Source: JACDAN01 sp963834825 (GTDB taxonomy: Bacteria > Actinomycetota > Thermoleophilia > Gaiellales > Gaiellaceae). From it: a stretch of 64,000 nt of DNA. The notes under the pieces were generated by a model, which was given only the letters and a program-made list of their open reading frames with translations, was not told the DNA's origin and searched no databases. Each line of letters begins with the position of its first letter. The first letter of the stretch is position 1. The stretch lies in NCBI GenBank assembly GCA_963834825.1, contig CAWICZ010000007.1, positions 186,001 to 250,000 on the forward strand, given 5' to 3'. Shown piece by piece: positions 33,559 through 41,845 of this stretch. The position numbers and the translations under genes were made by a program.

Positions 33559-34323
33559 TTGTCCACGCTCCCGGTGATCCTGCTTCCGGGGGTCTTACTT
33601 CCGGCTGCGGCTGCCTACGCCGCACTTCTCGAGGCGCTCGGCCCGGACGTCGAGGCGGTCGCGAAGGATCTCGAGCTCTACGCAACACCCGAACCGCCCC
33701 AAGACTACGGCCTCGAGGTCGAGATCGCGGCCGTGTTGCGCGAGGCCGACACACGCGGCTGGGAGCGGTTTCATCTCGTCGGGTACTCGGGTGGCGGAGC
33801 TGCCGCGCTCGCGTTTGCCGCGGCCAGAACTGAGCGGCTCGCCAGCCTGGCGCTGCTTGAGCCGGCCTGGGCCGGGAACTGGGATCTGAGTCCGGCGGAG
33901 CAGTCGGTCTTGCTCGAGTACGACCGGCTCGAACGACTCCCGGTCGAAGAGTTCATGCCGGCCTTCATGCAGTTCGGGGTCAAGCCGGGTGTCACGCTCC
34001 CGGCGCCCCCGCCCGGCGACACGCCGCCCTGGATGGCCAAACGCCCCGCAGGGATCCGCGCGTTCACCAGCGCATTCAAGAGGGACGACATCGACCGTGA
34101 GGCGCTCCGCCGTTTCGATCGCCCGGTCTACCTCGCGCTTGGTGCTCTCAGCAACCCGGACCAGTACGGGGAGATCGCGAATCGTCTAGGCGTAGTGTTC
34201 CGGGACTTCGAGCTGGAGGTGTTCGAGGAGCGCCACCACTTCGACCCGCCGCACCGAATCGAGCCCGAGCGACTGGCGAGCTCGCTCCGAACCCTCTGGC
34301 GCCGCGCCGAACAGGCCACTTAG
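33559..34323 (+). CDS. Alpha/beta hydrolase
   Basis: The 254-residue product has VILLPGVLLPAAAAY (oxyanion region with LPG in place of HG), the nucleophile elbow VGYSGGGAAAL (Ser at about residue 76), LALLEPAWAGNW and a late HHFDPPHRIEP with the likely catalytic His. The start is the TTG at 33559, immediately after the lysA stop, so translation is likely coupled. The substrate is unknown; similar proteins occur beside amino acid genes without an assigned role. Confidence 0.82.
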   Translation: MSTLPVILLPGVLLPAAAAYAALLEALGPDVEAVAKDLELYATPEPPQDYGLEVEIAAVLREADTRGWERFHLVGYSGGGAAALAFAAARTERLASLALLEPAWAGNWDLSPAEQSVLLEYDRLERLPVEEFMPAFMQFGVKPGVTLPAPPPGDTPPWMAKRPAGIRAFTSAFKRDDIDREALRRFDRPVYLALGALSNPDQYGEIANRLGVVFRDFELEVFEERHHFDPPHRIEPERLASSLRTLWRRAEQAT

Positions 34324-34426
34324 ACAAGGCTTAACCAACCCCACGCCGAGGCCTTGCCAAGGCGGAACCGGCGCGTGGAACACCTCCTCGTAACGTGTTC
34401 AGAGCAAGCGAGAAGGAGGAATCCCG

Positions 34427-34804
34427 ATGCGCACCATGATCATTCTCTGCACGCTGGCCGCCGGTGCAGTCCTGGCCGCCGCGCCGACTGCCTCGGCCGA
34501 TCGGGCGCCGGTGACGCCCGGGAAGTGCACGGGCCCGAGCAGCTCGAAGATCAAGGCCAAGCTCGACGACGGCCGAATCGAGTCCGAGTTCGAGGTCGAC
34601 CAGAACAGAAACGGACGACAGTGGAGTGTCGTGCTCCGTCGCAACGGCCGGGTCGTGTTCCGCGGCGTCCGGACGACGAGGGGCCCGAGCGGCTCCTTCG
34701 AGCTCAGGCGCTTCCTGGGCAACGGGCCGGGTCGCGACCGAATCGTCGCCACCGCACGTGCCCTGCGCGGCGGCGAGGTCTGCACCGCCTCGACGACCGT
34801 CTAG
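34427..34804 (+). CDS. Small secreted hypothetical protein
   Basis: The 125-residue product has a signal peptide (ILCTLAAGAVLAAAPTASA) and a mature part with two Cys that could form one disulfide. It resembles a small beta-sandwich: SKIKAKLDDGRIESEFEVDQ, QWSVVLRRNGRVVFRGVRTT and DRIVATARALRGGEVC. AGAAGGAGGAAT provides a strong ribosome site 5 nt before the ATG. It has relatives in which the same pattern occurs, but I do not recognise a named family. Its 3' end overlaps the convergent aminotransferase stop by 4 nt. Confidence 0.65.
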   Translation: MRTMIILCTLAAGAVLAAAPTASADRAPVTPGKCTGPSSSKIKAKLDDGRIESEFEVDQNRNGRQWSVVLRRNGRVVFRGVRTTRGPSGSFELRRFLGNGPGRDRIVATARALRGGEVCTASTTV

Positions 34805-35946
34805 CTGAGCGCGCGGACGAGCCGCTCGAGCCCCCGCTCGAGCTGCTCGTCCGTCACCGCCACCGAGAGGCGCGCCCAGCCCTTGCCCGTCGCGCCGAAC
34901 CCCTCGCCCGGCGCGACGGCAACCCGGTACTCCTCGAGCAGACGCTCCAGCGTGACCTCTTCGGGGAGCTCGATCCAGACGTAGAAGGTGCCTTCGCAAA
35001 CCGGCGCACGCACGCGCGTCCCCGCCAGGGCTTCGAGTACCCGATCCCGCCGGCGCTCGTACGCGTCGCGCCGCTCGGCGACCGACTCCTGCGGTCCCGT
35101 CAGCGCGGCGATACCGGCCTCTTGCACCGGCACGAAGATCCCCGCCCGCGCGTGATCCTGGAGCAGGTCGACCCGCTCGACGATCTCGGCGTTCCCGACG
35201 ACGAACCCGAGCCGCCACCCGGCCATCCCGTAGGTCTTCGACATCGAGAACATCTCGACGCCGACTTCCTTGGCGCCATCAGTCGCGAGGAAGCTCTCGG
35301 GCCGCCGCCCGTCGAAGACGAGATCGCCGTAGGCGAAGTCGTGGACGATCGCCGCGCCGGTCTCGGCCGCGAAGCGCACCGCGTCGGCGAAGACGCCCGA
35401 CGGCGCGGCGACGGCGCACGGGTTCGAGGGGTAGTTGAGGTACACGGCGGCAACCTCGTCTCGCGGCGCCTCCTCCCAGCGTGGAGCCCAGCCCGTCTCC
35501 GCGTCGAGGCGCAGCGGCTCGAGCCGCGCAGCGGCGAGCGCGACGCCGGACGGGTAGTCCGGGTAGCCCGGATCGGGAAGGAGGATGCGGCTGCTGCGCT
35601 CGGCCAGCACCATCGCGAGCTCGACGAGCGCCGTCTTCGTACCGGGGAGGACGGCGATCTCGCTCGCAGGGTCGAGCTCGACGCCGTACAGCGTCCCGTA
35701 GCGGGCGGCGAGTGCTTCCCTCAGCTCCGGCAGGCCCCGGAACGGCGGGTAGCCATGAGCCCGCTGCTCACGGGCGGTCTCGGAGAGCCGCGCGATGACG
35801 TGGTCGGGCGGGCCGACCTCCGGGTTTCCGCGGCCGAGATCGACGAGCGGCTCGCCCTCGGTCGCAGCCGCGGCGGACACACGGGCGAGAAGCGCGGTGA
35901 AGTACTGCTGCGGGAGCCGGTCGAGCCGTGCCGGCCTGGGGCGCAC
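34801..35946 (-). CDS. Class I/II PLP aminotransferase
   Basis: The 381-residue product is a complete fold-type I aminotransferase: GYPPFRGLPELREALAARYG, VLPGTKTALVELAM, LPDPGYPDYPSG, YLNYPSNPCAV (NPT-like), IVHDFAYGDLVFDG (Asp for the pyridine nitrogen) and MFSMSKTYGMAGWRLGF with the Schiff-base Lys, then EGTFYVWIELP and GWARLSVAV. The DapC/LL-diaminopimelate aminotransferase type is likely from its motifs and the nearby lysA gene, but alanine or methionine specificity is not excluded. Confidence 0.88.
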   Translation of the reverse strand: MRPRPARLDRLPQQYFTALLARVSAAAATEGEPLVDLGRGNPEVGPPDHVIARLSETAREQRAHGYPPFRGLPELREALAARYGTLYGVELDPASEIAVLPGTKTALVELAMVLAERSSRILLPDPGYPDYPSGVALAAARLEPLRLDAETGWAPRWEEAPRDEVAAVYLNYPSNPCAVAAPSGVFADAVRFAAETGAAIVHDFAYGDLVFDGRRPESFLATDGAKEVGVEMFSMSKTYGMAGWRLGFVVGNAEIVERVDLLQDHARAGIFVPVQEAGIAALTGPQESVAERRDAYERRRDRVLEALAGTRVRAPVCEGTFYVWIELPEEVTLERLLEEYRVAVAPGEGFGATGKGWARLSVAVTDEQLERGLERLVRALS

Positions 35947-35968
35947 CCGCCGATCCTATGCGTGCGGG

Positions 35969-37288
35969 CTAGACCGGACTCTGGCGCCGTTGCAGCGAGC
36001 CGTTTCCGGCCTGAGAGCCGACGGCCTTCTTCAGCACCGCCAGGGCGTCGTCCTTGCGTCCCTCCGCCTCGAGCAGGTCGGCCAGCTTGGCGTAGACCTC
36101 GACCAGGTAGCGGCTCGGGCTCACGGAGAGGAGCTCGGCGGCGCGCTCATAGGTCTGAATCGCCCGCTCTCGCTCGCCGAGCGCCTCGTACACCTCGCCG
36201 ACGACGACCTGGCCGCGACCGGCGTCGGTCGGGCCCGCCTCCTCGAGCAGCTTGGCGCTCTCGCTGGCGAGCCGGCCCGCCTCCTCCCGCCGGCCCAGCC
36301 GGACGAGTGCCCGCGCCCGCTCGAGCTGGAAGAGCGCCGATTCGACCTGGTTCCAGCCGCCTTCGATCAGCGGCAGGCCACGGTCGAGGAGAGCGAGGGC
36401 CTCGCCGGGGTTTCCACGATCGAGCTCGACGTGCGCCAGGAGTTGATGCGCCCGGGCGGCGTAGGTCGTGTGCTCGGTCAGCTCCAGAAGCTCCAGCGCC
36501 TTCCGCCCGTACCGCACGGCCGGGCTCGCGTCACCCTGGAGCGCATGCAGGCGAGAAAGCGACCAGTAGATGCGGGCGCGGAACACAGGGTCGCGCGCGT
36601 TCTCCGCCTTCTCGACGGTCTGCTTGAGAACCTTCTCTGCCTCGTCGAACTCGTTGTTGTCGATGTAGGCGTTGGCCAGCAGGACGCCGAAGCGCACCGA
36701 CTCGGGAGAGTTCTTGCGCTGGTTCGCGCGCTCGAGCGACTGGCGAAAGAGTCGGATCGCCGGCTCGAGGTCGTCGAGCATCGCGTAGGCCCGGCCGAGG
36801 ATGTCTGCGAGGGCAGGCTGCTCGGCCGCCTCCTCACCGGACAATGTCAACGCCTGTTCGAGCTGCTGGGCGGCTCGCCGCGGCTCGCCGCGCTCGAACG
36901 CGATCTGACCGAGGCCGGACAACGCGCGCGCTCGCTCGGCGTTGGTCGTCGCGGCCTCGAGCGCCTGCGAGTAGAGCCCCTCGGCGGTCTCGATCTCGTT
37001 GAAGCGGAGTGCGATCTCCGCGTCGAGCAGCGTTCGATCCTCGGCGAGGACGTCGCTCTCGAGGCCGGTGGCGAGCCAGTCCTCGCTGACGCCGAGGCGG
37101 CGACCCATCTCACGGAGGAGCTGGAGCGAGGGAATTCGCTCGCCGGCTTCGATGCGCGAGATGTAGGCCGGGGAGCAGCCTTCGAACGACAGCTGGCGCT
37201 GGCTCAGCCCGGCGCGCTCGCGTGCTTCGCGGAGGCGTCTGCCGACGGCAGCAGGATCGTCGACATGTGTTGACTTTCGTCTGGGCAA
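35969..37288 (-). CDS. XRE-family regulator with TPR repeats
   Basis: The 439-residue product has an N-terminal helix-turn-helix (about residues 14-75: GRRLREARERAGLSQRQLS, CSPAYISRIEAGERIPSLQLL) followed by a run of about eight TPR-like helical pairs from residue 85 to 420 (for example ALRFNEIETAEGLYSQALEA and AIRLFRQSLERANQRKN). This HTH-TPR layout is shared with RRNPP-type peptide-responsive regulators. The start codon is TTG at 37288; no in-frame ATG or GTG and no Shine-Dalgarno are seen. A short ORF lies in the divergent direction. Confidence 0.85.
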   Translation of the reverse strand: MPRRKSTHVDDPAAVGRRLREARERAGLSQRQLSFEGCSPAYISRIEAGERIPSLQLLREMGRRLGVSEDWLATGLESDVLAEDRTLLDAEIALRFNEIETAEGLYSQALEAATTNAERARALSGLGQIAFERGEPRRAAQQLEQALTLSGEEAAEQPALADILGRAYAMLDDLEPAIRLFRQSLERANQRKNSPESVRFGVLLANAYIDNNEFDEAEKVLKQTVEKAENARDPVFRARIYWSLSRLHALQGDASPAVRYGRKALELLELTEHTTYAARAHQLLAHVELDRGNPGEALALLDRGLPLIEGGWNQVESALFQLERARALVRLGRREEAGRLASESAKLLEEAGPTDAGRGQVVVGEVYEALGERERAIQTYERAAELLSVSPSRYLVEVYAKLADLLEAEGRKDDALAVLKKAVGSQAGNGSLQRRQSPV

Positions 37289-37359
37289 TGCAGGGTCGCT
37301 CGTATACTAATGCCCCCTTGGGCCCGAAATCACATTTTCGTGTTGGAAGGGAGGTCCAG

Positions 37360-37440
37360 GTGTTCGCTCGTCCAGCACTCATTGCTGCGGCGCTTGTGGT
37401 CGTTGCCGTGTTTCTCGGCAAGGGCCCCGTGTGGCCGTAA
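37360..37440 (+). CDS. 26-codon hydrophobic peptide ORF
   Basis: A GTG start with a good ribosome site (AAGGGAGG, 37347-37354) 5 nt upstream opens a 26-codon frame ending in TAA. The peptide is mostly hydrophobic (PALIAAALVVVAVFLGKG) with a C-terminal PVWP. It diverges from the XRE-TPR regulator gene. The spacing, TATACT box at 37303-37308 and strong ribosome site suggest it is translated. Whether it is an exported peptide, a small membrane protein or unimportant is unknown. The following stretch to 37595 holds nothing else I can support. Confidence 0.45.
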   Translation: MFARPALIAAALVVVAVFLGKGPVWP

Positions 37441-37595
37441 GCGCCCACGCCGACAGTCATCAGCGCGTTTAGATCCTGCTGCCGTGGAAGCGGCTCTGTC
37501 GGTTCCGCCAGTGCCGGCCGTCGGAGAGACGACGTATCGCCGAGCGTCGGAGGCCTCCACCGGTCGCTGAAAGTCGTACTTTCAGCGAATTTCCG

Positions 37596-37718
37596 TTAGT
37601 CGGCCCCCGGGTCGTCCTCGGCGGTCCCCGTCTCTTCTTCGGGGTCCGGGATCGGCGATCCCTCGACCTCGTCGTTGCGATCGTCCTCGCGGGGGTGCTC
37701 GGGTACCTTCTGATCCAT
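37596..37718 (-). CDS. Acidic 40-residue ORF divergent from thrS
   Basis: A 40-codon frame of strong acidic, proline-rich composition (MDQKVPEHPREDDRNDEVEG) starts at the ATG at 37718, whose first bases overlap the thrS start on the other strand. It has no obvious ribosome site. The composition is unlike shadow frames on the plus strand, yet low complexity makes it uncertain that it is a gene. Confidence 0.35.
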   Translation of the reverse strand: MDQKVPEHPREDDRNDEVEGSPIPDPEEETGTAEDDPGAD

Positions 37719-39597
37719 GCACGTGGTTCTTCCCGATTCGTCCGAACTCGAACTTCCGGAGGGCGCAACCGGGCTCGACGCGGCGGCCGCGATCGGGCCG
37801 AAGCTCGCCGAAGAGGCGGTGCTCGTCCGCTCCAACGGGCGCGTGCAGGACCTGCGGCTGCCGCTCGCGGACGGGCAACAGATCCAGATCCTGACGACGC
37901 GCGACAAGGACGATCCCGACGCGCTGGCAGTGCTTCGCCACTCGGCGGCTCATCTCCTCGCGGAGGCCGTCCGCCGCCTTTACCCGGGCGTCAAGATCGC
38001 GATCGGGCCACCGATCGAGAACGGCTTCTACTACGACTTCGAGTTCCCCGAGCCGATCGGCGAGGACGCGCTGGAGCGGATCGAGGACGAGATCCGGCGT
38101 GAGCTCGAGGAGGGTCGAGAGTGGCGCCGTGAAGAGATCTCGCGCGAAGAGGCGCGACAGCGCTTCCTCGAGAGCCACGAGGACTACAAGGTCGAGCTCG
38201 TCGACACGGCCGAGGGCGACATCTCGCTCTACACGCAGGGTGACTTCACCGACCTCTGCCGCGGCCCACACCTCCAGAACTCCGCGCCGATCAAGGCGAT
38301 CAAGCTGACCGGCCTCGCCGGCGCGTACTGGCGCGGGGACGAGCAGAACACCCAGCTGACCCGGATCTACGGCACCGCCTTCTACAACGAGGCCGACCTG
38401 AAGGAGTACCTCGACCGCCTGGAGGATGCGAGGCGGCGCGACCACCGACGGCTCGGCCAGCAGCTCGACCTCGTCCACTTCTCCGAGCGATCACCGGGCT
38501 CGCCGCTCTGGCACCCAAAGGGGATGGCGATCTGGCAGCAGCTCGAGGAGATCCGGCAGCGGGAGAACGCACGGCGCGGCTACCTCGAAGTGAAGACGCC
38601 GATCCTCTACGACGAGCAGACATTCATTACGTCCGGGCACTTCCCGAAATTCGAGGACTTGATGTTCAAGGTCGAGGTCGACAACGAGCGCTGGGCGATG
38701 AAGGCCATGAACTGCCCCGGGCACATGATTCTGTTCGGCAGCAAGCTCCGTAGCTACCGGGAGCTGCCGCTTCGGTATGCCGAGCCGGCGCCGCTGCACC
38801 GGAACGAGCTAACCGGGACGCTCCACGGACTACTGCGCGTCCGCCACGTCACGCAGGACGACGCGCACATCTTCTGTACCGAGGAGCAGATCCAGGACGA
38901 GATCGCGGCGGTCGTCGACTACGCCCGTTACCTGTACGAGCTCTTCGGCATGACTGCGAGCGCAGAGCTCTCGACCCGGCCCGAGAACAAGCTCGGCACC
39001 GACGAGCAGTGGGACATGACCGAGGGCGCGTTGCGCACCGCCCTCGAGCTCAACGAGATCCCGTACGAGATCGCGGAGGGCGAAGGAGCGTTCTACGGCC
39101 CGAAGATCGACCTGCACATGACGGACGCGCTCGGGCGCAAGTGGCAGATGGGCACGATCCAGCTCGACTCACAGATGCCGTCGCGCTTCGGTCTGACGTA
39201 CATGGGGCCGGACAACCACGAGCATCCGCTCTACGTCATCCACCGTGCGCTGTACGGGTCGTTCGAGCGCTTCATCGGGATCCTGATCGAGCACTACGGC
39301 GGCGCCTTCCCCGTCTGGCTCGCGCCGGTGCAGGTCCGCATCGTCCCGGTGGGGGAGGACCACCGCGACGCCGCGAAGGCCCTGGCCGAGAAGCTCGGGG
39401 ACTTCCGGGTCGAGGTCGACGAGCGTGACGAAACCGTCGGCAAGCGGATCCGCGATGCCGAGATCGAGAAGATCCCCTTCGTCGTCGTCTACGGCGATCG
39501 CGAGTCGGAGGAGGCGCTTGCCGTGCGCGAGCGCGGGGGCGAGCAATCGACACGAAGCCTCCACGAATTGGTCGCAGAGCTGGGTGCTACCCTGTGA
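37717..39597 (+). CDS. thrS: Threonine--tRNA ligase
   Basis: The 626-residue product contains the TGS domain (residues 1-60), the second additional domain with HSAAHLLAEAVRRLYPG and the editing-site RGPHL, the class II catalytic core (motif 1 LEVKTPILYD, motif 2 RYAEPAPLHRNE, zinc-site MNCPGH, motif 3 HRALYGSFERFIGILIEHYGG) and an anticodon-binding domain (VRIVPVGEDHRDAAKALAE). It charges tRNA-Thr. Length and order match the family. It lies upstream of infC-rpmI-rplT, a common arrangement, but a terminator separates them. Confidence 0.96.
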   Translation: MHVVLPDSSELELPEGATGLDAAAAIGPKLAEEAVLVRSNGRVQDLRLPLADGQQIQILTTRDKDDPDALAVLRHSAAHLLAEAVRRLYPGVKIAIGPPIENGFYYDFEFPEPIGEDALERIEDEIRRELEEGREWRREEISREEARQRFLESHEDYKVELVDTAEGDISLYTQGDFTDLCRGPHLQNSAPIKAIKLTGLAGAYWRGDEQNTQLTRIYGTAFYNEADLKEYLDRLEDARRRDHRRLGQQLDLVHFSERSPGSPLWHPKGMAIWQQLEEIRQRENARRGYLEVKTPILYDEQTFITSGHFPKFEDLMFKVEVDNERWAMKAMNCPGHMILFGSKLRSYRELPLRYAEPAPLHRNELTGTLHGLLRVRHVTQDDAHIFCTEEQIQDEIAAVVDYARYLYELFGMTASAELSTRPENKLGTDEQWDMTEGALRTALELNEIPYEIAEGEGAFYGPKIDLHMTDALGRKWQMGTIQLDSQMPSRFGLTYMGPDNHEHPLYVIHRALYGSFERFIGILIEHYGGAFPVWLAPVQVRIVPVGEDHRDAAKALAEKLGDFRVEVDERDETVGKRIRDAEIEKIPFVVVYGDRESEEALAVRERGGEQSTRSLHELVAELGATL

Positions 39598-39683
39598 GCC
39601 TGCAAGCAGGGGCGGCATCCGTTCCTCACCTTCGGGGCCTCGAGCCCAGCGAAGGTTCAAGCGAGCCGGGGACACGGAGAAGG

Positions 39684-39710
39684 CCGCTGTTTGCAGCGGT
39701 TTTGTTGTTT
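39684..39710 (+). terminator. Terminator/attenuator in the infC leader
   Basis: Hairpin CCGCTG (39684-39689) with CAGCGG (39694-39699), loop TTTG, followed by TTTTGTTGTTT. It lies between thrS and infC and only 3-10 nt before an AAAAGGAGG sequence, so it could be the final stem of an autoregulated ribosomal-protein leader. Confidence 0.7.
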
Positions 39711-39745
39711 CAAAAGGAGGACGAGAAGAGCTTGGTGACGACTAG

Positions 39746-40435
39746 GTGAGGCCGCGGCGGTTCGTCCGTCCCGAGCCGGCCCCGGAACCCCAGACCAGGA
39801 TCAATGAGCGGATCCGGGTCTCCGAGGTGCGGTTGATCGACGAGGACGGTGGGCAGGTCGGGATCAAGCCCACGAACGAGGCGCTTGAGTACGCGTACGG
39901 GAAAAACCTCGACCTCGTCGAGGTGGCGCCCCAGGCCAAACCGCCGGTCGCCCGAGTCATGGACTACGGGAAGTACCGGTACCAGGAGGAGCAGAAGGCC
40001 AAGCTCGCCCGCAAGCACCAGTCCCAGGTCCAGGTCAAGGAGATCAAGCTCAGGCCAAAGATCGCCACACAGGACTACGAGACCAAGAAAGGCCACGTCC
40101 TGCGCTTCCTCAGGCAGCGGGCCAAGGTCAAGGTCACGATCATGTTCCGCGGCCGGGAGACCAGCCATCCGGAGCGGGGCCGCGACCTGCTGATGCGGTT
40201 GGCCGAGGACGTGAAGGAGCTCGGCGTCGTCGAGTCGCCGCCGCTCCTCGACGGGCGCAACATGGTCATGGTGCTGGGGCCTTCGAAGAACGCAGGAGTT
40301 TCGAGAGATGCCAAAGCAGAAGACGTCAAGAGCAGCGAAGAAGCGCTTCAAGGTGACCGGAGCCGGGAAGCTCCTGCGCCGCCGCGCAATGAAGAGTCAC
40401 CTGCTCGAGAAGAAATCCGCCAAGCGCAAGCGTAG
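39746..40435 (+). CDS. infC: Translation initiation factor IF-3
   Basis: The 229-residue product has both IF3 domains: INERIRVSEVRLIDEDGGQVGI (N-domain), DLVEVAPQAKPPVARVMDYGKYRYQEEQK (linker) and IKLRPKIATQDYETKKGHVLRFL through ERGRDLLMRL and NMVMVLGPSK (C-domain). IF3 binds the 30S subunit and proofreads start codons. After SKN the frame runs 42 more residues in overlap with rpmI, an extension of low complexity. The GTG start at 39746 follows an in-frame TAG. The GGAGG sequence is 25 nt upstream, too far for it; a mini-frame (TTG at 39732 to TGA at 39749) fits the site. Confidence 0.9.
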   Translation: MRPRRFVRPEPAPEPQTRINERIRVSEVRLIDEDGGQVGIKPTNEALEYAYGKNLDLVEVAPQAKPPVARVMDYGKYRYQEEQKAKLARKHQSQVQVKEIKLRPKIATQDYETKKGHVLRFLRQRAKVKVTIMFRGRETSHPERGRDLLMRLAEDVKELGVVESPPLLDGRNMVMVLGPSKNAGVSRDAKAEDVKSSEEALQGDRSREAPAPPRNEESPAREEIRQAQA

Positions 40436-40517
40436 GTTCCGCCAGCAGGACGAGGTCTCCGGCGCGGACGCCCGCGAGGTGCGCCGGATGCTCGGGCTCC
40501 GGAAGGGCCGATCCTAG
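40308..40517 (+). CDS. rpmI: 50S ribosomal protein L35
   Basis: The 69-residue basic product is bL35: MPKQKTSRAAKKRFKVTGAG, RRRAMKSHLLEKKSAKRKRR and VRRMLGLRKGRS. It sits between infC and rplT as in most bacteria. It overlaps the end of the infC frame by 128 nt, and AGGAG at 40292-40296 is its ribosome site. The rplT GTG start follows its stop without a gap. Confidence 0.95.
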   Translation: MPKQKTSRAAKKRFKVTGAGKLLRRRAMKSHLLEKKSAKRKRRFRQQDEVSGADAREVRRMLGLRKGRS

Positions 40518-40877
40518 GTGCCGCGCGTCAAGCGATCGGTCCACGCTCGCAAGAAGCGGGCGAAGGTCCTCGAGGCGGCCAAGGGCTACGTCGGGCGGAG
40601 AAGCACGACCTATCGCGCCGCGAAGGAGCAGGTCGAGCATTCGCTCAAATACGCCTATCGCGACCGCAAGGCGAAGAAGCGCAACTTCCGTCGACTCTGG
40701 ATCATCCGGATCAACGCTGCCGCGCGCGCCGAGGGCCTCTCGTACAACCAGTTCGTCGCGGGCTGCCGCAAGGCGGGGATCGAGCTCGATCGCAAGGTGC
40801 TCGCCGAGCTCGCCGTAAGCGATCCGGCCGCGTTCGGCAAGATCGCCGAGCAGGCGAAGGCCGCGCTCGAGCGCTGA
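40518..40877 (+). CDS. rplT: 50S ribosomal protein L20
   Basis: The 119-residue product is bL20: PRVKRSVHARKKRAKVLEAAKGYVG at the basic N-terminus, then AYRDRKAKKRNFRRLWI and NAAARAEGLSYNQFVAG. It is an early assembly protein of the 50S subunit and a translational repressor of its own operon in several bacteria. The start is GTG. The stop overlaps the next gene's CTG codon (CTGA). Confidence 0.96.
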   Translation: MPRVKRSVHARKKRAKVLEAAKGYVGRRSTTYRAAKEQVEHSLKYAYRDRKAKKRNFRRLWIIRINAAARAEGLSYNQFVAGCRKAGIELDRKVLAELAVSDPAAFGKIAEQAKAALER

Positions 40878-41845
40878 GCGCCGAGCTCGAGCAAGTCTTT
40901 CTCCACCAGGCGGAGCAGTGCGAGCGCACTGGCTCGCCGCTCTACGCCGACCTGTGCCGGCGGCTCGCGCGCGAGCCGCTCGTCGCCGAGATCGTCGACG
41001 ATGACCGCTGGGACCGTCCGCTGCAGCTTCTCGGCGGGCTCCACTACCTGGCGCTCAGCGAAGGGATCGACCCGTGGAGCGATCCTGCACCGGTGCTCGC
41101 AGAGCGGCGCGACTGGCTGCGGCGCTTCATTCGCACGCAGACCGTCCAGACGAACGAGGTCCAACGCAGCTGGATGCTGCTGCCGTGCTTCCTCGAGGTC
41201 GCGCTCCGGACCGGCGTCGAGACTCTCGATCTGATCGAGCTCGGCCCGAGCGCGGGGCTCAACCTCGTCTGGGACCGATACGGCTACGCCTACGAGCAGG
41301 GGACGTGGGGTGCCTCCGACGCACCGCTCGCCCTGACCGGTGAGGAGCGCCGCCCGGTGCCCGGCGAGCTGCTGCGGCTCATGCCGCGCGTGCGGCAGCG
41401 CCGCGGCATCGACCTCGCGCCGCTCGACGTCACCCGCCCGGAGGATGCGCTGCTACTCAAGTCGTTCGTCTGGGCAGACCAGGTCGATCGGCTCGAGCGT
41501 CTCGACCGCGCCCTCGAGACGCTGCGAGGCGATCCGCCGCAGCTCGAGCAAGGCGACGTTGTCGAGCGTCTCCCGGCGCTGCTCGCCGAGCGTCTTCCCG
41601 GTGCCTTGACGATCGTCTTCCAGACGGCAGTCCGCGGCTATCTCAGTCGACCAGCCTGGAAAGAGGTCCTGACCGCGTTGGACGACGCGGGCCGCAAGTT
41701 TCCGCTCGCCCTCGTTTCGGTCAGCCGGCCGGCTGCCGGTGAGCACAGGTACTGGGGTCTCTGGCTCCGTCTCTGGCCCGACGGAGAGAAGCGCCTGCTG
41801 GCCCACTCGGGGTTCCACGGGCAGTGGCTGGAGTGGCTGGCTTGA
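40874..41845 (+). CDS. DUF2332 family protein, apparent CTG start
   Basis: The 323-codon frame begins SAELEQVFLHQAEQCERTGS, and the rest (LYADLCRRLAREP, ELGPSAGLNLVWDRYGYAY, VFQTAVRGYLSRPAW, EHRYWGLWLRLWPDG) is a typical DUF2332 protein. No ATG, GTG or TTG lies in frame until 41093, which would delete the conserved N-terminus. The CTG at 40874 overlaps the rplT stop as CTGA, matching the 4-nt overlaps used elsewhere here. Function unknown. The last codons overlap the RNA methyltransferase start. Confidence 0.78.
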   Translation: MSAELEQVFLHQAEQCERTGSPLYADLCRRLAREPLVAEIVDDDRWDRPLQLLGGLHYLALSEGIDPWSDPAPVLAERRDWLRRFIRTQTVQTNEVQRSWMLLPCFLEVALRTGVETLDLIELGPSAGLNLVWDRYGYAYEQGTWGASDAPLALTGEERRPVPGELLRLMPRVRQRRGIDLAPLDVTRPEDALLLKSFVWADQVDRLERLDRALETLRGDPPQLEQGDVVERLPALLAERLPGALTIVFQTAVRGYLSRPAWKEVLTALDDAGRKFPLALVSVSRPAAGEHRYWGLWLRLWPDGEKRLLAHSGFHGQWLEWLA

